DNA of 64,000 nucleotides from a candidate division WOR-3 bacterium (GTDB lineage Bacteria; Hydrothermota; UBA3072): the NCBI GenBank assembly GCA_039804165.1, contig JBDRZZ010000009.1, positions 1 to 64,000 of the forward strand, in the 5' to 3' direction. The notes under the pieces were generated by a model. That model did no database searches. It was not told the origin of the DNA and saw only the letters and a list, made by a program, of their open reading frames with translations. Positions 53,883 to 62,747 of this stretch are shown in pieces. How positions within the stretch are numbered: the first letter of the stretch is position 1; each line of letters starts with the position of its first letter. The position numbers were made by a program, and so were the translations under genes.

Positions 53883-54446
53883 TTAATTTTTTATTTCTCC
53901 CTTGTCAACCCTCCCAGTAGAACACATAAAAACATCACCACCAAGATGATAAATAAGTTCCGCTTTCAAAGGATCCCATATCTCATTCTTGAATAGAACC
54001 TTCACAGCTTCTACATATAGAACTTCGCCAAAAAATACAATATGATCTCCAAGCTCCTTATAATCTATTAAGGTGCACTCAATAGCACCAATACATTCTC
54101 CAATTTTCGGTGTATTTGATAATCTTAAAGGTTTCTGTTGTGTAAGCTTCGCCTTCTCAAATTTGTCAACATCTCTACCAGAATGGGTTCCACAATATAA
54201 GACTTTATCTAATAGATTCCAAGTGGGAATATTTACTATAAATTCTTTTCCTTTTTTTATTAATTCTGCAGAATACCTAGACGTTCCAATAGAAACACCA
54301 ATTATAGGTGGTTTAATAGAAACTGGCATATGCCAAGCAACTGTAATAATATTGGATTTACCTTTATAACTGGATGTAACAAGTATTAAATTCCCCGAAT
54401 TTATTAATCTATTTGCCTTAGAAATAGGAACTTTAATCTTTTCCAT
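53883..54446 (-). CDS. Flavin reductase-like/FMN-binding split-barrel protein
   Basis: 187 residues with the flavin-binding split-barrel of the flavin reductase/HpaC-like family: LILVTSSYKGKSNIITVAWH, PPIIGVSIGTSRYSAELIKK, KEFIVNIPTWNLLDKV, then ECIGAIECTLIDYKELGDHI and VFFGEVLYVEAV. In strict anaerobes such proteins often serve as NAD(P)H:FMN reductases or flavoredoxins that donate electrons to rubredoxin-type carriers. No partner is adjacent. The start overlaps the end of tatD by 14 bp. Confidence 0.85.
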   Translation of the reverse strand: MEKIKVPISKANRLINSGNLILVTSSYKGKSNIITVAWHMPVSIKPPIIGVSIGTSRYSAELIKKGKEFIVNIPTWNLLDKVLYCGTHSGRDVDKFEKAKLTQQKPLRLSNTPKIGECIGAIECTLIDYKELGDHIVFFGEVLYVEAVKVLFKNEIWDPLKAELIYHLGGDVFMCSTGRVDKGEIKN

Positions 54447-55221
54447 TAGAGCCCCCTTTAGTGGAATTATTTATTCCAAACAAATTTACTGTATTATCAT
54501 ATATTCTATTTGAAACTTCCTCAAAACTTTTATTCTTTATCTCTGTGATTTTTTTTACCACATAAATTGTGTAAGCAGGTTCATTTCTTTTCCCTCTTTT
54601 TGGATGCGGAGTAAGATAAGGAGCATCTGTTTCTACCAGAACATTATCAAGAGAAATTTCTTTCAAGACCTTAGCAATTTTAGCATTCGGATATGTAATA
54701 ACACCTCCCACACCGAGATAAAAACTCATCTCAATAACCCTCTCAGCTACATCCTCTGAACCGTTAAAAGCATGAAATACTCCTTTACAAGAAAATTCTT
54801 TAACTATTTTAATCACATCTTCAATTGAATCTCTTGTATGAATAATTACAGGAAGGTTATTCTCCTCTGCAATTTTAAGTTGCCTTTTAAAAACATCTAT
54901 TTGAATCTCTTTTGGTGAAATGTTCCTGTAATAATCAAGCCCAATCTCTCCAATTGCAACAACTTTCTTGTTTTTTACAAGTTTCCTTATTTCTTCTTCA
55001 ACAACATCGTCATAAAATTTTGCATCGTGAGGATGCACTCCACAAGCTGCATAAACATTTTCAAATTTCCAAGCAAGTTCAACTGCCTCTTTACTTGAAA
55101 GTAAATCCCAACCAGGAATGATTATTTTCTCTACTCCTACTTTTTTTGCCTCCTGGATGAGTTTTTCTATTTCACCTCTAAATCTCTTATCCTGGAGATG
55201 GCAATGAGAATCACATATCAT
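54433..55221 (-). CDS. tatD: TatD-family metal-dependent hydrolase
   Basis: 262 residues with a TIM barrel: MICDSHCHLQDKRF gives the first metal ligands, AIGEIGLDYYRN the Glu ligand, PVIIHTRDSIEDV the next His, GVFHAFNGSEDVA another, and NVLVETDAPYLTPHPKRGKR the Asp. This is the standard TatD/YcfH set. Family members are 3'-5' DNA or RNA exonucleases. It is next to tatA, but TatD is not needed for Tat transport in known systems. It overlaps the flavin reductase gene by 14 bp. Confidence 0.93.
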   Translation of the reverse strand: MICDSHCHLQDKRFRGEIEKLIQEAKKVGVEKIIIPGWDLLSSKEAVELAWKFENVYAACGVHPHDAKFYDDVVEEEIRKLVKNKKVVAIGEIGLDYYRNISPKEIQIDVFKRQLKIAEENNLPVIIHTRDSIEDVIKIVKEFSCKGVFHAFNGSEDVAERVIEMSFYLGVGGVITYPNAKIAKVLKEISLDNVLVETDAPYLTPHPKRGKRNEPAYTIYVVKKITEIKNKSFEEVSNRIYDNTVNLFGINNSTKGGSNGKD

Positions 55222-55232
55222 TAAGCGAAAAC

Positions 55233-55430
55233 CTACTTATCTTTTTCTTCGGAAGCTTCGTTCCCTTCCTCTTCGTCCAGTTCATTAGAAGTTTCTCTTA
55301 AAGATTTTTTAAATTCTCTTATTGCTTTGCCCATAGACTTACCTATTTCTGGTAGTCTCTTTGCTCCAAATAAAAGAAGCGCTATGAGTAAAATGAGAAT
55401 TATTTCAGGCCATCCAATTGGTCCAAACAT
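55233..55430 (-). CDS. tatA: Twin-arginine translocase subunit TatA/E
   Basis: 65 residues from the ATG at 55430, which has SD aaggagg. A longer frame to 55469 covers the promoter and is not used. It has the short N-terminal membrane helix FGPIGWPEIILILLIALLLF, the hinge GAKRLPEIGKSMGKAIREFK forming the amphipathic helix, and an acidic tail (DEEEGNEASEEKDK). It builds the pore ring for folded protein export. tatC and tatB are not in this window. It has its own predicted promoter (TTGACT-N15-TATACT). Confidence 0.92.
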   Translation of the reverse strand: MFGPIGWPEIILILLIALLLFGAKRLPEIGKSMGKAIREFKKSLRETSNELDEEEGNEASEEKDK

Positions 55431-55450
55431 CTTCTTCCTCCTTTTTAAAT

Positions 55451-55477
55451 AGTATAAAGAAAAATACAAAAAGTCAA
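55451..55477 (-). promoter_or_regulatory. Internal promoter upstream of tatA
   Basis: Minus strand TTGACT (55472-55477), 15 bp, TATACT (55451-55456), within the 55 bp gap between the flavodoxin-like gene and tatA. Spacer one shorter than the others here, but both boxes are good. Confidence 0.5.
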
Positions 55478-55485
55478 GATAAAAC

Positions 55486-55998
55486 TTATTTGTTCAAAAG
55501 AGAATTAATCCGATCCATAATTTTATTTGAAATTTCTGGAATATCAAAAGTTTTCGAGGCAGAAGTGATCATTTCTACATTAAATCCTTCCGGCTTCCAT
55601 GAACCAACTCCAGATGTAATCACAAGAATTACCTCATTAGGATTTTTCACTCTACCAAGAAATTCTCTAACTGGTTCAGGAACTCTCCAAGCCTCTGTCG
55701 TATGAATCAAAATCTCAAAATCCCATTCCTCTTGATGTATCTCTTTTAAAGAAGAAATATCTATCACTTTAACATAAAAATTCTTATTTCTAAGCCTTGT
55801 AGTAAGAGTATCCACCAAGAGATTCTTATATTCACTTCCTTGAGAAGCAATAAGAATCTTTGTTTCTGCTTCTTGGCTTCCTAACTCAAAAGGTTTGGCA
55901 ACATCTTGAATATTGCATAATAAATAAATCCCAAAAACCACACCAGCCAATAAAACAATAGAGCCAAACAAAATTAAAACTATCTTCATTATCTTCAT
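55486..55998 (-). CDS. Membrane-anchored flavodoxin-like protein
   Basis: 170 residues: a membrane helix (about 4-27, IVLILFGSIVLLAGVVFGIYL), then a flavodoxin-like alpha/beta domain. The first strand and loop are KILIASQGSEYKNLLVDTLT, resembling a phosphate-binding loop. Then FYVKVIDISSLKEIHQEEWD, FEILIHTTEAWRVPEPVREF and EVILVITSGVGSWKPEGFNV follow. No clear FMN-binding Thr triplet is present, so flavin binding is not certain. It lies between an M48 protease and tatA. An electron-transfer or stress role is only a guess. SD gggagg. Confidence 0.65.
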   Translation of the reverse strand: MKIMKIVLILFGSIVLLAGVVFGIYLLCNIQDVAKPFELGSQEAETKILIASQGSEYKNLLVDTLTTRLRNKNFYVKVIDISSLKEIHQEEWDFEILIHTTEAWRVPEPVREFLGRVKNPNEVILVITSGVGSWKPEGFNVEMITSASKTFDIPEISNKIMDRINSLLNK

Positions 55999-55999
55999 T

Positions 56000-57136
56000 T
56001 TACCTCCCTTTTTGGAATTCCTCAGCCATTTCCAATCTTTCTCCTATTGGAGGATGAGTGTAATAAATTAACTTAACCAAAAAACCTGGGTACGCGTTGG
56101 AAAGATTCCTGTTAGCAAGTCCGGCCATTGCTCTTTTAAATGCTTCTGGATCCTCAGTAAGATTAAGAGCTTCCTTATCTGCTTGGATCTCAAAAAGACG
56201 CAAAAGAAAATTTTGAAGGATTTTTAAGAAAACAAGATCTATAAGACTAAGAAACAACAAAAACATAGGAAGTAATGCAATATTATCTCTAAAGCCTTTT
56301 AAGAAAGTAGGAAAAAAATAACTAAAAGTTAAATGTAAAATATAAAAAGAGAATAGATTAAAGAAAAGACCTGTAAAGATTATCTTTGGAATATGGGCTC
56401 TTTTATAATGACCCACCTCATGGGCAAGAACCGCTTTTATTTCATCTATCTTCATATTATTAATTAAATTGTCTGTTAAAATAACCCTCTTTGTCTTCCC
56501 TAATCCTGCGAGCATTGCATTCTCTTTTGTCGTTTTTCTACTCGTATCTTCTTTAAAAAAACCTCTAAATTTTAACCCACCTTTTTCAAGAATTTCTTTT
56601 AGAGATTTTTTTAATTCTTCATCTTCTATAAGCTCATATTTATGGAAAATAGGCATAATCCAAATAGGAAAGACGATCGAAACAGCAATAGAAAAAAGGA
56701 GCATAAAGCTGGAAGCCACTAACCACCAAAGTGACTCAAACTTTTCAAAGATAATAAGAAGTGCACCAAAGATAAGAATACTAAAAATTAGAGAAATCAA
56801 AAAACTTTTCAGGTGATCCTTTAACCATTCCTTTTTACTCTGTTTCAAAAAACCAAATTTCTTTTCAATAATAAATCCTGAAATATAGGAAAGAGGAAAT
56901 GTTATTAAATCTTGAGTTATTCCATAAATAAGAAGGTAAATAACAAATAAGATGAAAACAGAAGAAAATACCTTTGAATGAGCAATTTTCCCAGATAAAC
57001 CTGAGAAATAAAAAAACAAATTAAAGAAAGAAGAAATTATACTCCCCCATAAAGAGATTTTTCTCCTCTCTTTTTCGTATGCCTTTGCTTTCTCCTGAAG
57101 CCTTTCATCAAGAAGTGGATGAATCCTTTTTTCCAT
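56000..57136 (-). CDS. M48-family membrane metallopeptidase (Ste24/CAAX protease-like)
   Basis: 378 residues from the ATG at 57136; the TTG at 57175 falls inside the predicted -35 box, so the longer form is unlikely. It has about five to seven membrane helices, a soluble catalytic part with the zinc motif AVLAHEVGHYKRAH (HEVGH), and the third ligand Glu in LFEIQADKEALNL. The long N-terminal membrane region and TSRKTTKENAMLAGLGKTKR are of the M48A (Ste24) type rather than HtpX. It would cleave hydrophobic or misfolded membrane proteins. It is the first gene of the ten-gene minus-strand run and probably leaderless. Confidence 0.9.
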   Translation of the reverse strand: MEKRIHPLLDERLQEKAKAYEKERRKISLWGSIISSFFNLFFYFSGLSGKIAHSKVFSSVFILFVIYLLIYGITQDLITFPLSYISGFIIEKKFGFLKQSKKEWLKDHLKSFLISLIFSILIFGALLIIFEKFESLWWLVASSFMLLFSIAVSIVFPIWIMPIFHKYELIEDEELKKSLKEILEKGGLKFRGFFKEDTSRKTTKENAMLAGLGKTKRVILTDNLINNMKIDEIKAVLAHEVGHYKRAHIPKIIFTGLFFNLFSFYILHLTFSYFFPTFLKGFRDNIALLPMFLLFLSLIDLVFLKILQNFLLRLFEIQADKEALNLTEDPEAFKRAMAGLANRNLSNAYPGFLVKLIYYTHPPIGERLEMAEEFQKGR

Positions 57137-57147
57137 TTTCAATAAAG

Positions 57148-57175
57148 AAGATGTGCTTTTCTCAAAAATTTGCAA
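57148..57175 (-). promoter_or_regulatory. Promoter of the M48 protease run
   Basis: Minus strand TTGCAA (57170-57175), 16 bp, CATCTT (57148-57153), then 11 nt to the ATG at 57136, with no SD. The -10 box is weak. Confidence 0.4.
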
Positions 57176-57183
57176 GGGGTATT

Positions 57184-57212
57184 TTGAACTTGTATTTAAA
57201 AAATTTTATCTT
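57184..57212 (+). promoter_or_regulatory. Promoter of the GH63-like gene
   Basis: TTGAAC (57184-57189), 17 bp, TATCTT (57207-57212), then 12 nt to the ATG at 57225, with no SD. Near-leaderless. Confidence 0.45.
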
Positions 57213-57224
57213 ATTTTTATAAAA

Positions 57225-58469
57225 ATGGAAAAATTAAAGGGAAAAGCCCTTTTTCTTCTCAAAAATAACATAAATAAAGGTTACAGCAAGAATCTAAATA
57301 GAGAGTACTTTTACATCTCTCCAGACAAAATCCACTTCCACCAATGGTTTTGGGACTCCTGTTTTCATACAATAGTCACTTCAAAGTTAGAACCAGAATT
57401 GGCAAAGAAAGAATTTGAAACCTTACTCTCTGTTCAAAAAGAAGATGGTTTCTTGCCTCATATTATTTTCTGGAAATTAAGATTTAAAGACCATTTAAAA
57501 AGATGGTGGCTAGAAGAAGTAAACAGGAAAGAAACCATCTTCTTTTCTGCCGAAATTCAACCTCCTGTGATTGGAATTTCTCTTCTTGAGATCTATAAAA
57601 ATACAAAAGACATTTCTTTTGTTAAAAGAAATATAGAGAAAGTCGAAAAATATTACTCCTATCTAAGGGATAAAAGAGATCCTGATAAAGATGCTCTTGT
57701 CTCAATAATAACTCCTATGGAATCAGGGATGGACCTTTCCCCTCAGTATGATGTTGTCTTCGGAAATTATATTCATAATCCTATAATAACAAGAAAAAAA
57801 ATTAAAGAATTACTAAAAAACTACAAAAAATGGAATTGGGATCTTGAAAAAATCTTCAAAATTTCACTTTTTGATGTTGAGGATGTCTCTTTCAACACAA
57901 TTTATTGCCTTGGTTTATTCGCTCTTTGCGAATTGTATAGTCTTTTCAATAAAAGTAAAGAAAAAGAACTAAAAGAATGGAGCTCTCTCGTAAAGAAATC
58001 CATTATAGAAAAATTTTGGGATAAAAAAGAAAAGCTCTATTTTAGCTTATTTCATAAAGAAGGGAAAGAATTCCCAATGAAAGTTAAAACCATTTCTTCT
58101 CTCTTTCCTCTAACACTCCCAATTCCCAAAAATCACATCAATCATTTAATACAACATTTAAAAAGCGAAAAAGAATTCTGGAGTAAATACCCAATCCCCT
58201 CCGTTGCAAGAGACGAACCATCTTTTGGCCCTTTAACTGATACTCGGTTCCTATGGAGAGGGACAACATGGATTAACACAAACTGGTTTATTATAAAAGG
58301 ACTACAGAAACACGGATATAAAAAGCTATCCCTAGAGATCTCAAAAAAAACAATTGAACTTATAAAAAAATTTGATTTTTGCGAATTTTACGACCCTTTA
58401 GATGGACATCCTGGAAAAGCAATGAAGAATTTTAGCTGGTCTACTCTTGTAATAGAACTATTAAATTAA
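57225..58469 (+). CDS. GH63-like (alpha/alpha)6 glycoside hydrolase
   Basis: 414 residues from the ATG at 57225; an upstream in-frame TTG or ATG would include the promoter. It has no signal peptide, so it is cytoplasmic. The repeated alpha-hairpins with HFHQWFWDSCFHTIVTSKLE, DEPSFGPLTDTRFLWRGTTW and INTNWFIIKGLQKHGYKKLS, then FYDPLDGHPGKAMKNFSWST near the C-terminus, are typical of GH63/mannosylglycerate hydrolase-type enzymes. Probable acids are Asp in WFWDSC and Glu in CEFYDPLDG. The substrate may be a compatible solute such as mannosyl- or glucosylglycerate; this is inference. Confidence 0.78.
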   Translation: MEKLKGKALFLLKNNINKGYSKNLNREYFYISPDKIHFHQWFWDSCFHTIVTSKLEPELAKKEFETLLSVQKEDGFLPHIIFWKLRFKDHLKRWWLEEVNRKETIFFSAEIQPPVIGISLLEIYKNTKDISFVKRNIEKVEKYYSYLRDKRDPDKDALVSIITPMESGMDLSPQYDVVFGNYIHNPIITRKKIKELLKNYKKWNWDLEKIFKISLFDVEDVSFNTIYCLGLFALCELYSLFNKSKEKELKEWSSLVKKSIIEKFWDKKEKLYFSLFHKEGKEFPMKVKTISSLFPLTLPIPKNHINHLIQHLKSEKEFWSKYPIPSVARDEPSFGPLTDTRFLWRGTTWINTNWFIIKGLQKHGYKKLSLEISKKTIELIKKFDFCEFYDPLDGHPGKAMKNFSWSTLVIELLN

Positions 58470-59548
58470 AACTCTCCAGGGAAAAAACACTTTACAAAAT
58501 GCCCTTTTTTCACCTCAAAGAAAGGAGGCTCCTCATCTCCTTCACAAATCTTTCTTGCAATAGGGCATCTCGGATTAAAATAGCATCCAGAGGGTTTCTC
58601 AAGAAGAGAAGGGACCTCTCCCTTTAAATCAATCTTCTCTTTCTTCTTTTTAGGATTAGGTTCGGGAACTGCTGAAAGTAAAACTTTCGAGTAAGGGTGA
58701 AGGGGATTTTTATAAATCTCTTCTGAAGAACCAACTTCCATCAATTTACCAAGATACATTATTCCTATCTCATGAGCTATATGCTTAACTAAAGATAGAT
58801 CATGAGAGATAAAAATATATGTTATCCGAAACTCTTTCTGCAAATCTTGCATTAAATTTATTACCTGTGCCCGAATAGAAACATCAAGAGAAGAAACAGG
58901 CTCATCAGCAATAATTAACTCAGGATTTGTAGAAAGAGCTCTTGCAATTCCTATCCTTTGTCTTTGCCCTCCTGAAAATTCATGAGGATATCTATAAAGA
59001 CAATCTTCGCTTAATCCCACTTTTCTTATTAATTTCTTTACAATCTCTTTGTTCTCTTTTCTTTTCCCAAACATCACAATAAGAGGTTCTTCTATTATTT
59101 CTTCCACAGTAAACCTTGGATTGAGAGAAGAAAATGGGTCTTGAAAAATCATTTGAATTTTTTGGCGATAATATCTTAATTCTTTTCTGTTTAACTTCGG
59201 AAGATCAATTTTTACTCTTTGTTTTCTCCCATCTTCTAACTCCTCCTCATCATAGTAAAAAATATCTCCTTCTTTTGGATGCACGAGTCTAACTATTGTT
59301 TTTCCAATTGTAGACTTTCCGCAACCTGTTTCTCCGACAAGACCAAAAACTTTCCCTCTTTTCAATGTAAAACTAACTCCATCTACAGCTTTAACAAAAC
59401 CCACAACCCTTCTAAAAACTCCTCCAAAAATAGGAAAATATGTTTTCAAATCTCTTACCTCAAGCAAAATCTCTTTTTTATTATCATTAATCCTAATCAA
59501 TTTTCCTTTTCTTTCCATATTATTTAACCACTTTTTCTTAAAGTCCAT
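58466..59548 (-). CDS. Oligopeptide ABC transporter ATP-binding protein (OppF/DppF-like)
   Basis: 360 residues from the ATG at 59548 (TGATG overlap with the upstream stop, SD aaggag). Walker A is GLVGETGCGKSTIGK, the signature is FSGGQRQRIGIARAL, Walker B is LIIADEPVSSLD and the H-loop is in YIFISHDLSLV. The C-terminal extension with NPRCPIARKIC is the four-Cys segment usual in Opp/Dpp ATPases. Its N-terminal part has the extra VGFVKAVDGVSFTLKRGKV typical of OppF. It pairs with the OppD-like protein, next to two permease genes. Its stop shares TTAA with the stop of the GH63 gene. Confidence 0.94.
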   Translation of the reverse strand: MDFKKKWLNNMERKGKLIRINDNKKEILLEVRDLKTYFPIFGGVFRRVVGFVKAVDGVSFTLKRGKVFGLVGETGCGKSTIGKTIVRLVHPKEGDIFYYDEEELEDGRKQRVKIDLPKLNRKELRYYRQKIQMIFQDPFSSLNPRFTVEEIIEEPLIVMFGKRKENKEIVKKLIRKVGLSEDCLYRYPHEFSGGQRQRIGIARALSTNPELIIADEPVSSLDVSIRAQVINLMQDLQKEFRITYIFISHDLSLVKHIAHEIGIMYLGKLMEVGSSEEIYKNPLHPYSKVLLSAVPEPNPKKKKEKIDLKGEVPSLLEKPSGCYFNPRCPIARKICEGDEEPPFFEVKKGHFVKCFFPGEF

Positions 59549-60531
59549 CAATCAATTCTCCTTCTTTCATACAAATGGCAACGAACAGAGTGCTCTTTCT
59601 CCACTTTAATTAATTCTGGAACAACTCTCTCACAAATAGGCATCTTGTATTTACAGCGAGGATGAAAAGGACAACCAGGGGGTATCTCTATAATATTTGG
59701 AACATTTCCAGGTATTACTTTTAATCTATTTTTCCTTTCTTCCAATCTTGGAAGAGATTCCAATAAACCCTTTGTATAAGGATGCAAAGGGTTTTCAAAA
59801 AGAGTAATTGTCCTTGCTATTTCTTGAATCTTCCCGCAATAAATAACTGCTACCCTAACGCAGGTCTCTGCAACAACGCCCAAATCATGGGTTATTAGGA
59901 GAATTGCAGATTCTTTCTTCTTATTTTTTATCTCGGAAATAAGCCTAAGAATTTGAGCTTGAACTGTTACATCAAGGGCTGTGGTAGGTTCATCAGCTAT
60001 CAAGAACTCAGGCTCACAACTAAGAGCAATCGCTATCATAACTCTCTGTCTCATCCCTCCAGAAAGTCTATGAGGATATTCATTTATTCTAAGTTCCGGA
60101 GAAGGAATTCCAACCTTCCTTAGTAAAGAAATAGCAACCTCCTTAGCTTCTTTCTTATTCATATTCTTATGGACAATCAAAGGCTCCATTATCTGATAAC
60201 CTACTGTAAAAAGAGGATTTAGAGAGGTCATAGGCTCCTGAAAAATCATAGAAATCTTGTTCCCTCGGATTTTTCTCATCTCTTCCCAACTAAGTTCTAA
60301 CAAATTCCTCTCCTTAAAAATTATCCTCCCACAAATTTTTCCTGGAGGATCCGGAATTAACCTCAAGATAGATAACGCTGTGACAGATTTACCAGAACCA
60401 GATTCTCCAACCAATCCTAAAAACTCCCCTTCATAAATACTAATATCTAAGCCGTCCACAGCTTTAGCTTTCGCACCGTTTATTTCAAAATGAACATTTA
60501 GATTTTCAATTCTTAATAACTCTTTACTCAT
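59548..60531 (-). CDS. Oligopeptide ABC transporter ATP-binding protein (OppD/DppD-like)
   Basis: 327 residues. Walker A is GLVGESGSGKSVTALS, the Q-loop IFQEPMTSLNPLFTVGYQIM, the signature LSGGMRQRVMIAIALS, and Walker B FLIADEPTTALD. The C-terminal Cys-rich tail has PPGCPFHPRCKYKMPICERV. It starts 6 bp after the permease stop. In YejABEF systems the ATPase is one fused protein; here the two halves are separate genes. Confidence 0.94.
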   Translation of the reverse strand: MSKELLRIENLNVHFEINGAKAKAVDGLDISIYEGEFLGLVGESGSGKSVTALSILRLIPDPPGKICGRIIFKERNLLELSWEEMRKIRGNKISMIFQEPMTSLNPLFTVGYQIMEPLIVHKNMNKKEAKEVAISLLRKVGIPSPELRINEYPHRLSGGMRQRVMIAIALSCEPEFLIADEPTTALDVTVQAQILRLISEIKNKKKESAILLITHDLGVVAETCVRVAVIYCGKIQEIARTITLFENPLHPYTKGLLESLPRLEERKNRLKVIPGNVPNIIEIPPGCPFHPRCKYKMPICERVVPELIKVEKEHSVRCHLYERRRID

Positions 60532-60537
60532 AGCTTT

Positions 60538-61707
60538 TTATCTCATTCTTGTATAAACTCTTGGATCAAGAGCTTCCCTAATAGCCTCGCCGATAAACGC
60601 AATAAGCAAGAGAGTCAAAAACATCGCAACCATTGGAGAAAGAGTAAGCCACCAGGAATTTAAATTCGCCACACCTTGAGATAAAAGTTGTCCCCAACTT
60701 GGAGTTGGCTCTGGCAAACCAAATCCTAAAAAATCCAGAGAAGCAAGCACAGAAATTCCAGAAATTATACTAAAAGGCAAAAAAGAAATTACTGGCGTTA
60801 AAGAATTTGGTAAAATGTGAGAAAAAATTATTTTCCAATCACTCACTCCAATTGCTATAGCAGCCTGAACATAATCCTTCGCCTTTTCCCTTAGGAATTC
60901 AGCCCTTATATATCTTGCTGTTGAGATCCAAGCGAAAAGAGAAATAACTATAATCAAAATTGCAAAATTTGGTATCATTATTGAAGAAATAACCATTACA
61001 GTGAATAGAAAGGGAATTGATGCCCATATTTCAATAAAACGCAATCCAAGAAAATCGACTTTTCCTCCAAAGTAGCCCAAGAGAGCTCCAAAAAGAATCC
61101 CAATTCCATATTCTGCTAAGGTTAGAAGTAGAGAAAAACTCATATAAATTCTAAAACCATAGACAAGCCTTGCAAGAACATCCCTACCCCTATCATCTGT
61201 CCCAAGAAAATGTTTTCTATCTGGGGGGGTTGGTGGATTTCTATTGCCAAGTTCTCCCAAAAGGCTCTCATTAGGGCCATAAGGATAAGGAGCAAGAACA
61301 ACAAAATCTCCTCTTTTTTCTTCTTCAAATATTCTTTTAAGTTCTCGATGATTGTCAAAGCTTCTTTTTATCTTCTCATATCTTTTATATTTTTCTCTTG
61401 AATAAATAAACTCTTTTCTGTTTTCCGGAGAAAGAGTATCTTCTTTATTCATCCAAAGTAGATATTCTTCTTTCGCCTCAATCTCTTTTTTAAAAATATC
61501 CTTTTTAAAAGAAACATCACTATAAGGGGTAAAATATATTTTATTATCAAACTTAATAAGAATTGCATTCTCGTTTATCAAAAATTCGGAGAAGAAAGAT
61601 AAAAAGTAAAGAATTCCTATAATCAAAAGAGAATAATAACCTCTCTTAAAACTCTTAAATTTTTTTATTTTCTTCACTAAGATGGGTGAAATAAAAGCCT
61701 TTTGCAT
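60538..61707 (-). CDS. ABC transporter permease (YejE/OppC-like) with long extracytoplasmic insert
   Basis: 389 residues from the ATG at 61707 (SD ggagag close by); a longer form to 61752 overlaps the upstream gene. TM1 is at about 23-41. An unusual Lys/Glu-rich insert of about 130 residues follows (KEEYLLWMNKEDTLSPENRK, then PYPYGPNESLLGELGNRNPP and HFLGTDDRGRDVLARLVYGF). The five-helix core carries the EAA loop IAIGVSDWKIIFSHILPNSL. The insert and core resemble YejE of the microcin C/peptide transporter. It forms the channel with the next permease. Confidence 0.92.
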   Translation of the reverse strand: MQKAFISPILVKKIKKFKSFKRGYYSLLIIGILYFLSFFSEFLINENAILIKFDNKIYFTPYSDVSFKKDIFKKEIEAKEEYLLWMNKEDTLSPENRKEFIYSREKYKRYEKIKRSFDNHRELKRIFEEEKRGDFVVLAPYPYGPNESLLGELGNRNPPTPPDRKHFLGTDDRGRDVLARLVYGFRIYMSFSLLLTLAEYGIGILFGALLGYFGGKVDFLGLRFIEIWASIPFLFTVMVISSIMIPNFAILIIVISLFAWISTARYIRAEFLREKAKDYVQAAIAIGVSDWKIIFSHILPNSLTPVISFLPFSIISGISVLASLDFLGFGLPEPTPSWGQLLSQGVANLNSWWLTLSPMVAMFLTLLLIAFIGEAIREALDPRVYTRMR

Positions 61708-61718
61708 CTCTCCTAAAT

Positions 61719-62747
61719 TTAGTCCAGCCTTATCCTTGGATCTATTATACAATAAAGAAAGTCAGAAAAGATATTCCCAATCATATAAAGAACTGAAGAA
61801 AAGACCAAAATTCCAAGCATCACAGGGTAATCTCTATCTAAGATTGAATTATACCCTAACATCCCAAAACCATGAATATTAAAAACTTTCTCTATTAAGA
61901 AAGAACCTGATAAAATTATAGAGAATACTCCTCCAAGACCTGTTGCAATTGGAATTAAAGAATTTCTTAAAACATGTTTCAAAATAACAGTTCTTTCAGA
62001 TAAACCCTTTGCAAAAGCTGTTCGCACATAATCTTGAGCAAGATTTTCTATTAAAGAATTTTTCATCAAAATTGTAAGAGTTGCAAAAGACCCAAGAGTA
62101 TAACAAAAAACAGGTAAAATCATATGGTGAATGTTATCCCAAATTTTCCCTATTAAAGTTAAATTTTCATAATCTAAAGAATGTATTCCACCTAAAGGGA
62201 ATATGTTTAAAAAAGAACCTCCCCCAAATAGAACAAGAAGCACAATCCCTGCGACCCATCCTGGAATTGCATATCCTATAAAAACTATTGCGGAACTTAT
62301 AAAATCAAAGAAAGACTTATGCTTAATTGCTTTTAATATCCCAAGCGGAATGCAAACAAGATATGAAAGCAAAAAACCTGTAATCCCAAACCTTAAAGAA
62401 ATTGGGAATCTTTCTCTAATTACATCCCAAACAGGTCTTGAATAGGTATAAGATTCTCCCAGGTCAAAACGAACCACTTTCCAAAGCCATAATAAATATG
62501 AAATATAAAAAGGTTTATCAAATCCATAAATTCTTTTCAGTTTTTCTACCATCTCCTCAGATATAGCTGTCCCTCCACTACCAATAGTGCTACCCCCCTC
62601 ACTTTGAAATTGCATTTGCCTATATTTCAAAATCGCCATTTCAACAGGTCCTCCAGGAGCAAATCTTGTAATTGTAAAGACAATAAAAGTAACTCCTATA
62701 AAAGTTGGTATCACCATTAAAAGACGCCTAATAAAATAGTTTATCAT
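61719..62747 (-). CDS. ABC transporter permease (YejB/OppB-like)
   Basis: 342 residues. The start YFIRRLLMVIPTFIGVTFIV, then FAPGGPVEMAI, is characteristic of YejB, as is the long soluble loop with GGTAISEEMVEKLKRIYGFD before the second helix. Six helices in all. The EAA loop is TAFAKGLSERTVILKHVLRN. It overlaps the SBP gene by 4 bp (ATGA), so binding protein and permeases are made together. The end has SDFLYCIIDPRIRLD. Confidence 0.94.
   Translation of the reverse strand: MINYFIRRLLMVIPTFIGVTFIVFTITRFAPGGPVEMAILKYRQMQFQSEGGSTIGSGGTAISEEMVEKLKRIYGFDKPFYISYLLWLWKVVRFDLGESYTYSRPVWDVIRERFPISLRFGITGFLLSYLVCIPLGILKAIKHKSFFDFISSAIVFIGYAIPGWVAGIVLLVLFGGGSFLNIFPLGGIHSLDYENLTLIGKIWDNIHHMILPVFCYTLGSFATLTILMKNSLIENLAQDYVRTAFAKGLSERTVILKHVLRNSLIPIATGLGGVFSIILSGSFLIEKVFNIHGFGMLGYNSILDRDYPVMLGILVFSSVLYMIGNIFSDFLYCIIDPRIRLD

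Noticed and set aside
57153-57224. Longer start for the GH63-like protein
   Set aside because: The extra residues cover the predicted promoter and show no family similarity.
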